Shown: in pieces, positions 52,880 to 61,632 of the stretch | Numbering within the stretch: the first letter of the stretch is position 1 | How the letters are laid out: each line of letters begins with the position of its first letter | From: Brotaphodocola faecis | GTDB taxonomy: Bacteria > Bacillota > Clostridia > Lachnospirales > Lachnospiraceae | NCBI RefSeq assembly: GCF_040096075.1 | Contig: NZ_JBBMFJ010000003.1 | Span: 1-64,000 of the forward strand | Direction of reading: 5' to 3' | DNA length: 64,000 nucleotides | Position numbers and translations under genes: made by a program | Notes under the pieces: model-generated | The model's input: the letters and a program-made list of their open reading frames with translations, nothing else | What the model was told of the DNA's origin: nothing | Databases searched by the model: none

Positions 52880-53898
52880 ACGCAAAGAAGTTTTCCGACG
52901 CTATGAGCGAGCTTGACAACAAATACATTGACGAAGCCCTTAACTATAAGAAAAAGGTCAAGAAGCCCATTTGGATTAAATGGGGAGCTATGGTAGCCAG
53001 TTTGCTCCTTGTCTTTACTATGTCTGTTCCAGCATTAGCGGCAGCAGATTTTGGACCAGCTTATAATCTACTCTACAAGGTAGCTCCAGCGATTGCTCAA
53101 AAGTTAAAGCCTGTTAGTATGTCCTGCGAGGATAATGGGATTAAGTTTGAGGTCATTTCGGCTTATGTTGAGGGTAACGAAGCAAAGATTTTTATTTCCG
53201 TACAAGATATTGACGGAGATAGAATTGATGAAACGACAGATTTGTTTGATAGCTTTAGTATCAATACACCTTTTGATTGTAGCAGTTCGTGTGAAAATAT
53301 AAGCTATGACACTGAAACAAAAACCGCCACTTTCCTAATTTCTATATCACAATGGAATGAGGAAGACATTATTGGTGAAAAAATTACTTTTTGTGTCCGA
53401 GAAATGCTGAGCAATAAGCAGGAATATGACGCGATATTGACAAATTTGGATTTGACCCAAATTAGTGCTATACCAAAAACAATTACCCCGACTCAAATTT
53501 TTGGTGGTGAGGGAACAAACTACAATGAAATGGAAAACAATTTTCAGGCATTGAAAACAACAGGTATTCTTTGTTCCCCTATTGCTGGGGTAGATATTAC
53601 AGCTATGGGATATGTGGATGGGAAATTGCATATACAAGTCAAGTACGAGGATAGTTTAGAAACGGATAATCATGGCTATATCTATTTCAAAAATGACAAG
53701 GGTGAGGAAATTCACTGTATCGCAAATATTGCATTTTCTACTGATAGTGAACATCAAGAACGGTATGTAGAATATGTTTATGATTTGTCAGATGTTGATT
53801 TGACCCAATATAAAGCATATGGATATTTTGTTACGAGCGATACACATATCGAAGGAAATTGGAGTGTTACTTTCCCGCTAGAAAGCATAAGTCAATAA
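52876..53898 (+). CDS. DUF4179-type membrane anti-sigma factor
   Basis: 340 aa. A short cytosolic N-terminus (MNAKKFSDAMSELDNKYIDEALNYKKK, anti-sigma-like) is followed by one transmembrane helix (GAMVASLLLVFTMSVPALAAA, about 42-62) and a large extracytoplasmic DUF4179 domain with SxEDNGIKFEVISAYVEGNEAKIFISV. It likely holds the neighbouring sigma factor until an envelope signal arrives. More AT-rich than the relaxase genes, so the pair may have been acquired separately. Confidence 0.83.
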   Translation: MNAKKFSDAMSELDNKYIDEALNYKKKVKKPIWIKWGAMVASLLLVFTMSVPALAAADFGPAYNLLYKVAPAIAQKLKPVSMSCEDNGIKFEVISAYVEGNEAKIFISVQDIDGDRIDETTDLFDSFSINTPFDCSSSCENISYDTETKTATFLISISQWNEEDIIGEKITFCVREMLSNKQEYDAILTNLDLTQISAIPKTITPTQIFGGEGTNYNEMENNFQALKTTGILCSPIAGVDITAMGYVDGKLHIQVKYEDSLETDNHGYIYFKNDKGEEIHCIANIAFSTDSEHQERYVEYVYDLSDVDLTQYKAYGYFVTSDTHIEGNWSVTFPLESISQ

Positions 53899-54011
53899 GT
53901 TTTCGTAGTCACCGATATAAATACAAAGCAAATAATTCAATGGGAGCAGCCTTTTTTACACAAAAACGGCTGCTCTTTTCTATGCCTATGAGCAGAAAGG
54001 AGCGACCAACC

Positions 54012-54308
54012 ATGACAAAACCAAAAGAGAAAACACGCGAAGAACTGCAAGCCGAGATTGAGGACGGAAAGAAGAAAATCCGACAGTTTGAGAACCGGGA
54101 AAAGATGTTGCGTCAAAAGCTATCCAAAGAGGAACGCCGGACACGCAGCCACCGCCTTATCGTCCGGGGCGCAGTCTTTGAAAGCATTGTGCCGGAAGCA
54201 AAGAACATGACCGACGAGGAAGCCGCAGCACTTCTTAGGCTTGCACTGACGAGTGAGCCGGTACGGGAATATCTGAAAAAACGAGCCGAGAACGGGAACG
54301 CTGAATAA
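54012..54308 (+). CDS. DUF3847 protein
   Basis: 98 aa. EELQAEIEDGKKKIRQFENREKMLRQKLSKEERRTRSHRLIVRGAVFESI is the DUF3847 pattern, found directly before MobA/MobL genes. The second IME carries a homologue at 63442. Coiled-coil and basic, so it may be a relaxosome accessory. The ATG at 54012 has AAAGGAGCGACCAAC upstream. Confidence 0.82.
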   Translation: MTKPKEKTREELQAEIEDGKKKIRQFENREKMLRQKLSKEERRTRSHRLIVRGAVFESIVPEAKNMTDEEAAALLRLALTSEPVREYLKKRAENGNAE

Positions 54309-54310
54309 AT

Positions 54311-54360
54311 CCCTTAGACACCAAGGGCGCACTTATACACCCTAACGGGCGTGTGCGCTC
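54311..54360 (-). other. Predicted oriT of IME1 (MOBQ/IncQ type)
   Basis: The reverse complement contains TAAGTGCGCCCT (54324-54335), identical to the IncQ/MOBQ nic core. An imperfect ACACGCCC/GGGTGT repeat lies just 5' on that strand, the normal oriT layout. It lies between DUF3847 and mobL, a typical location. Confidence 0.82.
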
Positions 54361-54550
54361 TGCCGAGGGCTTTACTTCCGCACAGGGATTTTACCCCGCG
54401 CTACGATTGGCGGCTTTGCCACAGACAGGGGACGCTACACTTCCCCTGCGACAGCTTGCGCTGTCTACCCTTTTGTGTACTTGCGGAAACCGAACACCTT
54501 GCTACGCAAGCTATTCATTTTCCACAAGTTTTATATCCGCTATACTGGAG

Positions 54551-56068
54551 GTGATACCCATAGCCATTTACCATTGTAACATCAGCATAGTCAGCCGGGG
54601 CAAAGGCAAATCAGCCGTTGCCGCAGCCGCCTACCGAAGCGGCGAAAAGCTGACAAACGAGTGGGACGGAATGACCCACGACTACACCCGCAAAGGCGGC
54701 GTTGTCCATACCGAAATCATGCTGCCGCCCCATGCCCCGCCCTCTTTCTCTGACCGTTCTACCTTATGGAACAGCGTGGAGCTTTATGAGAAAGCCGGGA
54801 ACGCCCAGCTTGCGCGTGAGATTGACGCAGCACTCCCCATAGAATTATCACGAGAGGAACAGATACGGCTTGTCCGGGAATACTGTTCCTCTCAATTTGT
54901 TTCCAAAGGAATGTGCGTGGATTTTGCTATCCATGACACCGACAGCGGCAACCCCCATTGTCATATCATGCTGACCATGCGACCACTTGACGAGCGCGGC
55001 GCATGGGCGGCGAAATCTAAAAAAGAATATGACCTTGACGAGAACGGCGAGCGCATACGCTTGCCAAGCGGCAGATACAAGACCCACAAGGTTGACCTCA
55101 CAAGTTGGAACGACAAAGGCAACGCCCTCTTGTGGCGCAAGGCGTGGGCTGATATTTCAAACAGCTATCTTGAACGCGCCGGAAGCACAGAGCGTATCGA
55201 CCACCGCAGCAACGCAGAGAGGGGAATTGACGAGATACCCACTGTCCACATGGGCGTAGCCGCCTGTCAAATGGAGAAGAAAGGCATAGCCACCGAGAAA
55301 GGAGAATTGAACCGGGCTATCTGCAAATCAAACAGGCTGATAAAGGAAATCCGGGCGCAGATCGACAACCTCAAAGAATGGATTGCCGGACTGCTTGCGG
55401 CGTGGGAAACTGCCCCAAGAAAACCACAGCCGCCGAAGTCCCCGAACCTTGCAAATCTTCTGATGAAGTATTTGAGCGTTCAGAGGGAAAAGAGCCGGAA
55501 GTATTCGCAGAGCTGGCAGCACCAACACGCAGCCGACGAACTGAAAACCATATCACAGGCAGCCAATTATCTTGCGGAGCATGGTATCTCCACTCTTGAC
55601 GAGTTGGACGCTTCGCTTTCCTCTGTCAATGAGGAAGCCTTTTCTATCCGGGAGGGAATGAAAACTGCCGAGCAGCGCATGAAAAAGCTGCAAAAGCTGA
55701 TAGAGAACGGCGAGAATTATTTGCAGTACAAGCCTATTCATGCCGAACTGAAAAAGCTGAAAAACGGCTGGATGAACAAACGGGATAAGTATGAGGAAGC
55801 CCACCGCGCGGAGCTAACCTTATGGAACGCAGCAAGCCGCTATCTCCATGCAAATCTGACGGATATAAAGACGCTACCTATCTCCGAATGGAAACAGGAA
55901 TACGCTGACCTCAAAGCGCAGAGAGATACCGACTACACCAAACTGAAAGCTGCCCGCGCCGAAGTTGCCGAGCTTCAGAAGATACGCAAGTGCGTTGATA
56001 TTGCGCTGAAAGCCGAGCAGCCGGAGCTGACACAGAACCGCACCAAGCGGCATGATATAGACCGCTGA
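54551..56068 (+). CDS. MobA/MobL (MOBQ) relaxase
   Basis: About 505 aa. It begins AIYHCNISIVSRGKGKSAVAAAAYRSGE, the MobA/MobL start with the motif I neighbourhood; motif III is DFAIHDTDSGNPHCHIMLTMRPL, giving the metal-binding histidines. It nicks oriT and pilots the strand. A helical C-terminal part follows. The start is odd: GGAGGTGAT (54547-54555) is placed to serve an ATA codon at 54560, four codons after the GTG at 54551. No ATG fits; the open frame to 54353 covers the oriT. Confidence 0.9.
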   Translation: MIPIAIYHCNISIVSRGKGKSAVAAAAYRSGEKLTNEWDGMTHDYTRKGGVVHTEIMLPPHAPPSFSDRSTLWNSVELYEKAGNAQLAREIDAALPIELSREEQIRLVREYCSSQFVSKGMCVDFAIHDTDSGNPHCHIMLTMRPLDERGAWAAKSKKEYDLDENGERIRLPSGRYKTHKVDLTSWNDKGNALLWRKAWADISNSYLERAGSTERIDHRSNAERGIDEIPTVHMGVAACQMEKKGIATEKGELNRAICKSNRLIKEIRAQIDNLKEWIAGLLAAWETAPRKPQPPKSPNLANLLMKYLSVQREKSRKYSQSWQHQHAADELKTISQAANYLAEHGISTLDELDASLSSVNEEAFSIREGMKTAEQRMKKLQKLIENGENYLQYKPIHAELKKLKNGWMNKRDKYEEAHRAELTLWNAASRYLHANLTDIKTLPISEWKQEYADLKAQRDTDYTKLKAARAEVAELQKIRKCVDIALKAEQPELTQNRTKRHDIDR

Positions 56069-56084
56069 AAGGAGTTGAATTTTT

Positions 56085-57962
56085 ATGTATTACACCCAAG
56101 AACAAATAGACCGCGCCAACCAAGCCGACCTTGTTTCTTTCCTGCAAGGACAGGGCGAGCAGCTTACCCGCGCCGGACAGGAATACCGTTGGAAACGGCA
56201 TGACAGCTTGACTATCCGGGGAAACAAATGGTACAGGCACAGCCAAAGTAAAGGCGGCGCACCCATTGATTTTGTCATGGAGTTTTTCGGAAAGAGCTTT
56301 ACCGAAGCCGTAGAACTGCTAACAGGAGAAAAAGGCGCAGCACCGCCGCCGGACAGACCAAGCCCCGCGTCCTTTTCTGACTTCCGACTGCCGCCCCGAA
56401 GCACCGACAACCGCATAGCGAGAAACTACCTCACAGCCGCCCGTCGCATTGATGAAGATGTGTCGGGCTTTTTCTTTTCCACCGGGGATATTTACGAGGA
56501 AGCCGCCCACCATAACGCCGTATTCGTAGGACGGGACGAGGACGGAGTACCACACTACGCCCACCAACGCGGCACAGCCGGGAACTTCCGGCTTGATGTG
56601 AAAGGCAGCGACAAAGCCTTTAACTTCTGCTATCGGGGCGAGGGCGAAAGATTGTTTGTCTTTGAAGCCCCTATTGACCTCTTATCTTTTCTCTGTCTGT
56701 TCAAAAAGGACTGGCAAAAGCAAAGCTATCTTGCGCTGGGTGGCGTGGGAGATAAAGCCCTTATGCGCTTTCTCTCTGACCGCCCGAACATCAAGACCGT
56801 ATATCTCTGCCTTGACAGCGACAAAGCCGGAAACGACGCTTGCAGCCGCCTTGTGGAGTTTATGCCGGAGGGCTTGACCGTCCACCGCCTTATCCCTCTT
56901 TTCAAAGACTGGAACGAGGTGCAGACGCGCCGGGGCGAAATCACAGACGGGAAATATCTGCGGGAAGCTGTCTATGGATTGAAAGAACCGCCACAGGAAG
57001 AAACCGTTGAAATTATCCGCATGAGCGAGGTTGATACACAGACCGTTGAATGGCTATGGGAGCCGTATATCCCCTTTGGGAAAGTAACCATAGTACAGGG
57101 AAACCCCGGCGAGGGAAAGACCACCTTTGCGCTGCGCCTTGCCGCTGCCTGTACCACTGGCGGGACGCTTCCGGGAATGAAGCCCATACAACCGTTTCAA
57201 GTGATTTATCAGACCGCCGAGGACGGTTTGGGCGATACCGTCAAGCCCCGCTTGATAGAAGCTGCCGCAGACCTTGACCGGGTGCTTGTGATTGATGAAG
57301 CAAAACGGGAGCTTACCCTGTCCGACGAGCGCATAGAGAAAGCAATCATACAGAACGGGGCGCGTCTGATTATCCTTGACCCCATACAGGCGTATATGGG
57401 AGACAAAGCCGACATGAACAAGGCAAACGAGGTACGCCCCATTTTTCGCCGCCTTGCCGAAGTCGCGGAGCGTACCGGGTGCGCCGTTATCCTTATCGGA
57501 CACCTCAACAAAGCTGCCGGAGGACAGAGCGCATACAGGGGCTTAGGTTCTATCGACTTTAGAGCCGCAGCAAGGAGCGTCCTTTTAATCGGGCGCGTGA
57601 AGCGTGAGCCGAATGTGCGCGTTATCATTCACGACAAATCTTCTCTTGCGCCGGAGGGAAAGCCCGTTGCCTTTTGTCTTGACCCGGAAATAGGCTTTGA
57701 GTGGATAGGCGAATATGATATAACTGCCGATGAGCTGCTGTCCGGCGCGGGCGGCAACAACGCCACCAAAACCGAACAGGCTGAAAAGCTGATACTTGAC
57801 CTACTGGCAGACGGAAAAGAGCTTGCCAGCGAGGACATAGAGAAAGCCGCAGCCGCCGCGGGGATTTCTGCCCGTACTGTCCGGGCGGCAAAGAAAAACC
57901 TTGACGGGCGCATTACCTCAAAGCGTATCGGCGCAGCATGGTATCACGCCCTAAAAAAGTGA
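56085..57962 (+). CDS. Primase-helicase-like replication protein (Toprim + RecA-like ATPase)
   Basis: 625 aa. N-terminal CHC2-like fold lacking cysteines (about 1-85), DUF3991/Toprim region (about 90-285: VFEAPIDLLSFLCLF, YLCLDSDKAGNDA), RecA/AAA_25 ATPase (about 310-560) with Walker A GNPGEGKT and Walker B LIILDPIQAYMG, and a C-terminal winged helix (LASEDIEKAAAAAGISARTVRAAKKNL). RepA-like proteins of this layout support replication of mobilizable elements after transfer. It follows mobL by 16 bases. Confidence 0.88.
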   Translation: MYYTQEQIDRANQADLVSFLQGQGEQLTRAGQEYRWKRHDSLTIRGNKWYRHSQSKGGAPIDFVMEFFGKSFTEAVELLTGEKGAAPPPDRPSPASFSDFRLPPRSTDNRIARNYLTAARRIDEDVSGFFFSTGDIYEEAAHHNAVFVGRDEDGVPHYAHQRGTAGNFRLDVKGSDKAFNFCYRGEGERLFVFEAPIDLLSFLCLFKKDWQKQSYLALGGVGDKALMRFLSDRPNIKTVYLCLDSDKAGNDACSRLVEFMPEGLTVHRLIPLFKDWNEVQTRRGEITDGKYLREAVYGLKEPPQEETVEIIRMSEVDTQTVEWLWEPYIPFGKVTIVQGNPGEGKTTFALRLAAACTTGGTLPGMKPIQPFQVIYQTAEDGLGDTVKPRLIEAAADLDRVLVIDEAKRELTLSDERIEKAIIQNGARLIILDPIQAYMGDKADMNKANEVRPIFRRLAEVAERTGCAVILIGHLNKAAGGQSAYRGLGSIDFRAAARSVLLIGRVKREPNVRVIIHDKSSLAPEGKPVAFCLDPEIGFEWIGEYDITADELLSGAGGNNATKTEQAEKLILDLLADGKELASEDIEKAAAAAGISARTVRAAKKNLDGRITSKRIGAAWYHALKK

Positions 57963-57975
57963 ACTGGCAAAATCC

Positions 57976-58054
57976 AAGTGGCAAAACCCAGATACCTTGC
58001 CACTTTGCCACTTCAACTATAATCCCACAGCCCCATGTATGACCGCGTGGGGCT
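57976..58054. repeat. Inverted repeat and terminator near IME1 right end
   Basis: AAGTGGCAA (57976-57984) pairs with TTGCCACTT (57997-58005), followed by a further TGCCACTT copy. A terminator, AGCCCCA/TGGGGCT with T-rich tail (58029-58058), ends the IME1 operon. Confidence 0.65.
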
Positions 58055-58122
58055 TTATCGTTGAAAAAAGAGCCTATGTTGCGTCAATAACTCTAAAAAG
58101 CACTTGACAAAACGCTTCATGG

Positions 58123-59667
58123 GGCAGCAAAACGGATATTGCACCGTTTATGGACCAAAAACCGGAAAACAACATCATTCTGACGCAGAGCGAGGGGCTT
58201 ATGATGTCCGGCAGGCCGAAGAACCCGGCCAACGCCCGGAATAAAAATGTGCTGGTGGTCGGCGGTTCCGGCTCCGGCAAAACGAGGTTTTTTATCAAGC
58301 CCAATCTCATGCAGATGCACAGCTCCTATGTCGTTACCGATCCGAAGGGCACGGTCTTGATTGAGGTTGGAAAGCTGTTAAGCCGGGGCACACCGAAGCT
58401 GGATAAGGACGGAAAGCCGGTCCGTGGCAAGAATGGTAAGATCGTGTATGAGCCGTATAAAATCAAGGTATTCAACACCATCAATTTCTCAAAGAGTATG
58501 CACTATAACCCTTTTGCGTATATCCACAATGAGAAGGACATTCTCAAACTGGTAACGGTGCTGATCGCCAACACGAAAGGCGAAGGGAAATCGGGAGACG
58601 ATTTCTGGGTCAAGGCCGAAACACTGCTCTATACGGCGCTGATCGGCTACATCTATTATGAAGCGCCCTCCAATGAGCAGAACTTTTCCACGCTGGTGGA
58701 AATGATAAACGCTATGGAGGTCCGGGAGGATGACGAGACTTTCAAGAACGCGGTAGATTTGCTGTTTGACGCACTGGAGCAGAAAGACCCGGATCACTTT
58801 GCCCTCCGGCAGTATAAAAAATACAAGCTGGCCGCAGGCAAGACGGCTAAGTCGATCTTAATTAGCTGCGGCGCCAGGCTTGCCCCGTTTGACATTAAGG
58901 AAGTCCGGGAGATCACCATGTATGACGAGCTGGAACTTGACCTGGTGGGCGACAGGAAAACGGCGCTGTTCTTTATTATCAGTGATACGGACGCGACCTT
59001 TAATTTCCTTGTCAGTATGGCTTATACCCAGCTATTCAACCTGCTCTGTGAGCGGGCGGATGATAAATTTGGTGGCAGGCTCCCGGTCCATGTGCGGTGC
59101 CTGATCGACGAGGCGGCCAATATAGGCCAAATCCCGAACCTGGAAAAGCTGATGGCAACGATCCGTTCCAGGGAAATATCCGCCTGCCTGGTATTGCAGG
59201 CCCAGAGTCAGCTCAAAGCGCTTTATAAGGACAACATGGACACGATCATCGGCAACTGTGATTCTTCTCTTTTCCTGGGAGGTAAGGAGGAAACCACCTT
59301 GAAAAGCTGGAACTCCCTGCTGGGGAAAGAAACCATTGATCTATATAACACCAGCGTCACGAAGGGCACCCAGGAATCCCACGGGCAGAACTTTCAAAAG
59401 CTGGGAAAAGATTTGATGTCCGTTGACGAGCTTGCGGTGATGGACGGCGGAAAATGCCTCCTGCAGATCAGGGGCGTGCGTCCCTTCCTGTCCCGGAAGT
59501 ATGACATTACCAAACACCCGAATTACAAATATCTTTCGGATTTTGACGAAAAGAACGCCTTTGACATAGAGAAATACCTGTCTACAAGACTGCCTGTACG
59601 TCCCAGAGAGCTGTACCCCAACTATGAGATCACGCCGGAAGAACTGGCAGCGCAGACAAGCGCGTAA
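58123..59667 (+). pseudogene. VirD4/TraG coupling protein, C-terminal part, split by IME1
   Basis: The frame continues from Trp101 of the N-terminal part as GSKTDIAPFMDQKPENNIILTQSE. Walker A GGSGSGKTRFFIKPN, Walker B LIDEAANIG and the SLFLGGKEETTLKSWNSLLG stretch are intact. An ATG at 58150 could give a 505-aa soluble ATPase without the membrane helices. Joined, the protein would be about 615 aa, a normal VirD4 length. Without IME1 excision the ICE is probably transfer-impaired. Confidence 0.92.
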
Positions 59668-59668
59668 A

Positions 59669-59708
59669 ACCCGCCGTATCATTTCCTTATTGTATGGCGG
59701 GTTTTTCT
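59669..59708 (+). terminator. Terminator after virD4
   Basis: ACCCGCC/GGCGGGT stem with a 21-base loop, then TTTTTCT. Confidence 0.75.
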
Positions 59709-59794
59709 ATACCCTTTGGAAAGGAGGCGCCTATTGCGGATTCGTGATTCTCCCTGACAACTGAATATCCCCCGCAGGTCTTGTCCTGCCCCTT

Positions 59795-59852
59795 ATGCTG
59801 CCGTCATGTTTTTGTAGGTTTTCTATTTGAACATGGCGGCGGCTTTTTTCGT
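59795..59852 (+). terminator. Hairpin/attenuator before the Maff2 gene
   Basis: GCCGTCATGTT pairs with AACATGGCGGC, followed by CTTTTTT. It lies between virD4 and the next gene. The 59709-59910 gap holds no ORF I can support. Confidence 0.7.
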
Positions 59853-59910
59853 TTCCGGCCCAATGCGGCCACAACAATAAATTCTATGAACATTAAGGAG
59901 GATTAACTTT

Positions 59911-60069
59911 ATGGCTTTTTTTACAAGCGCGATTGACACGCTGAAAATTCTCGTGATCGCCCTGGGCGCGGGTCTCGGCGCATGGGGTGTCATCAACCTT
60001 TTGGAAGGTTACGGCAACGACAACCCCGGTGCAAAATCCCAGGGGATCAAGCAGTTCATGGCTAATTAA
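59911..60069 (+). pseudogene. Maff2-family small membrane protein, truncated by IME2
   Basis: 52 aa: MAFFTSAIDTLKILVIALGAGLG, WGVINLLEGYGNDNPG, KSQGIKQFMAN. Maff2/TrbC-like proteins of Tn1549 elements continue after the IKQxMA stretch with a second glycine-rich membrane helix; here a stop follows at once. The break falls at ATGG (60058-60061), a TGG like that used by IME1. Normally a pilin-like part of the mating channel. AAGGAGGATTAACTTT precedes the ATG. Confidence 0.8.
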
Positions 60070-60131
60070 AGGGAACAAAAAGAAAGGAAAAACCAATCCA
60101 GACGGTATCAGCGGCAGGCTACAAGAATAAA

Positions 60132-60160
60132 TTGTGATTTCACAAGATTGATGCTATAAT
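60132..60160 (+). promoter_or_regulatory. Promoter of the XRE-tnpV unit
   Basis: TTGTGA (60132-60137), 17-bp spacer, TATAAT (60155-60160), 63 bases before the XRE start. Confidence 0.72.
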
Positions 60161-60223
60161 AAGAGAAAAGTTCCTGCCGGGGCAGCCGCCCCGGTGGTAT
60201 GGATAGAAAGGCAGGAAAACAAT

Positions 60224-60496
60224 ATGCACATCAGCTATAAACCACTCTGGCACACACTGTTAGAGCGTGATATGAGGAAAGAAGATTTAAGGCTTGCCGC
60301 CGGTATGACAACGAATATGATTGCCAACATGAGCAAAGAGGGAAAGCACATCAGCATGGACACATTAGCCCGTATCTGCGAAACGCTGAATTGTGAGATT
60401 ACCGATGTGATTGAGTTAGTACCAGACGAGCCTGCTTCCACAGGAGGTAAGGAACATGAGCGAATTAAAACCAAGAATAACAGAAAACGGAATTGA
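60224..60496 (+). CDS. XRE-family regulator (YozG-like) of IME2
   Basis: 90 aa. HISYKPLWHTLLERDMRKEDLRLAAGMTTNMIANMSKEGKHISMDTLARICETLNCEITDVIEL is a compact Cro/C1 domain widely found on clostridial mobile elements. The ATG at 60224 is chosen because AAGGCAGGAAAAC precedes it. It overlaps tnpV by 41 bases, so the two are coexpressed. Confidence 0.85.
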   Translation: MHISYKPLWHTLLERDMRKEDLRLAAGMTTNMIANMSKEGKHISMDTLARICETLNCEITDVIELVPDEPASTGGKEHERIKTKNNRKRN

Positions 60497-60833
60497 TTAT
60501 ATCCTTGTTGGAGATTACTACATCCCAGACTTGAAGCTGCCGGAGGAACACTGCCCTATCGGAAAGTACGGACGGATGCACCGGGAATATTTAAGGGAAG
60601 CCCACCCAGCCAGATTGAATACATTGATACTGACCGGAGAATTGTGGACATATCTTGCAGACCTGAACGAACAGGCACAGGAACGGTTAGACACCATCAT
60701 GGAGCAGATGAAAGTTGCCGAGGGCGTGACCGAGGAATTGAAGCGTACCCGTCAAATGGAATGGGTGCAGCGTTGCAATAACATTCACAACCGAGCAGAA
60801 GAAATTGTTTTGCATGAGATGATTTATTCATAA
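60456..60833 (+). CDS. TnpV-family transposon-encoded protein
   Basis: 125 aa. GIDYILVGDYYIPDLKLPEEHCPIGKYGRMHREYLREAHPARLNTLILTGELWTYLADLNEQAQERLD follows the TnpV pattern from Tn4451-type elements. Function not established. It starts inside the XRE gene behind AGGAGGTAAGGAAC. Confidence 0.85.
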   Translation: MSELKPRITENGIDYILVGDYYIPDLKLPEEHCPIGKYGRMHREYLREAHPARLNTLILTGELWTYLADLNEQAQERLDTIMEQMKVAEGVTEELKRTRQMEWVQRCNNIHNRAEEIVLHEMIYS

Positions 60834-60873
60834 CGGTATGATAGAATGATTATGACAAATTAGAATTTGGGAG

Positions 60874-61536
60874 ATGCCTATGAAGAAGTTTTTGAATGAT
60901 ATAAGGAATGCAGAAAATCCAATATCCAATAATAGAAAACTTATAAATACCATAGCGATATTGTTTCTCGGAATAGCTTTGGGAACTTTCTCAAAATATC
61001 TGGATTTTCGTCAAACTGAACTTCCAGGTGTGCTTATGGCAATAAATGGAGTCTTAGATATTGGTAATTTTCTTGGGCGTTTTGCAATCTGGATATTGAT
61101 TGCACTGTGTATTTCTATTTATAGCAATTCTGCAATAAGAGCAAGCATCAATGTTTTTGTATTCTTTGTTGGTATGGTTGCAAGCTACTATTTGTATTCA
61201 AACTATATTGCAGGATTTTTCCCAAGAAGTTATGCGATGATTTGGTTTGGATTTACAGCTGTTTCTCCATTATTGGCTTTTGTCTGTTGGTATGCAAAGG
61301 GGAAAAGCAAACTGGCATTTATACTATCAGCGCTGATTTTGGCAGTATTGTTTAATATGACTTTCGTATATGGATGGGGATATTTCGAAGCACGCTCTGT
61401 TTTAGAATTGATAGTCTTTATTATCGGACTTACTGTTTTGAGGAGGGACACATTGAAAAGTTCTGTGCTAATGGGAACAATTAGTATAGTTCTTGCATTT
61501 TTACTTGATATGGTTATTCCATTTCATTTTGGATAA
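60874..61536 (+). CDS. Cargo membrane protein, unknown function
   Basis: 220 aa with six or seven transmembrane segments (e.g. ILFLGIALGTFSKYLDF, FAIWILIALCISIY, INVFVFFVGMVASYYLY, FILSALILAVLFNMTFVYGWGYF). Much more AT-rich than its neighbours, so it looks like cargo acquired by IME2. I do not recognise the family with confidence. Start at 60874 or 60880; GGGAGATGCCT suits 60880. Confidence 0.65.
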   Translation: MPMKKFLNDIRNAENPISNNRKLINTIAILFLGIALGTFSKYLDFRQTELPGVLMAINGVLDIGNFLGRFAIWILIALCISIYSNSAIRASINVFVFFVGMVASYYLYSNYIAGFFPRSYAMIWFGFTAVSPLLAFVCWYAKGKSKLAFILSALILAVLFNMTFVYGWGYFEARSVLELIVFIIGLTVLRRDTLKSSVLMGTISIVLAFLLDMVIPFHFG

Positions 61537-61587
61537 ACAACTTCCAGTGTCATTCTGAAAATTTAACTGAATAACCACAGCACAAAC

Positions 61588-61632
61588 CGCTGCTACATGG
61601 AAGCTAACAAACCATGCAACAGCGGTTTTTCT
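61588..61632. terminator. Terminator between convergent cargo and XRE genes
   Basis: ACCGCTG and CAGCGGT stem at about 61588-61622, with further pairs inside and TTTTTCTTT on the right. Confidence 0.75.

Larger units (their letters stand above)
49593..58121. mobile_element. IME1: integrative mobilizable element inside virD4
   Basis: About 8.53 kb between TGG (49592-49594) and TGG (58120-58122). It carries a TnpX-like serine recombinase, TnpW, an ECF sigma/anti-sigma pair, DUF3847, a MOBQ relaxase with oriT and a primase-helicase. AAGTG motifs lie at nearly symmetric distances, 13-14 bases inside each end, and may be recombinase sites. It lacks a mating apparatus, so it would be mobilised by a co-resident ICE. 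Confidence 0.9.

Noticed and set aside
58150..59667. The VirD4 C-terminal part as an independent intact gene
   Set aside because: The frame extends upstream to the TGG junction and joins the N-terminal part precisely; the ATG at 58150 is internal and has no good ribosome site.
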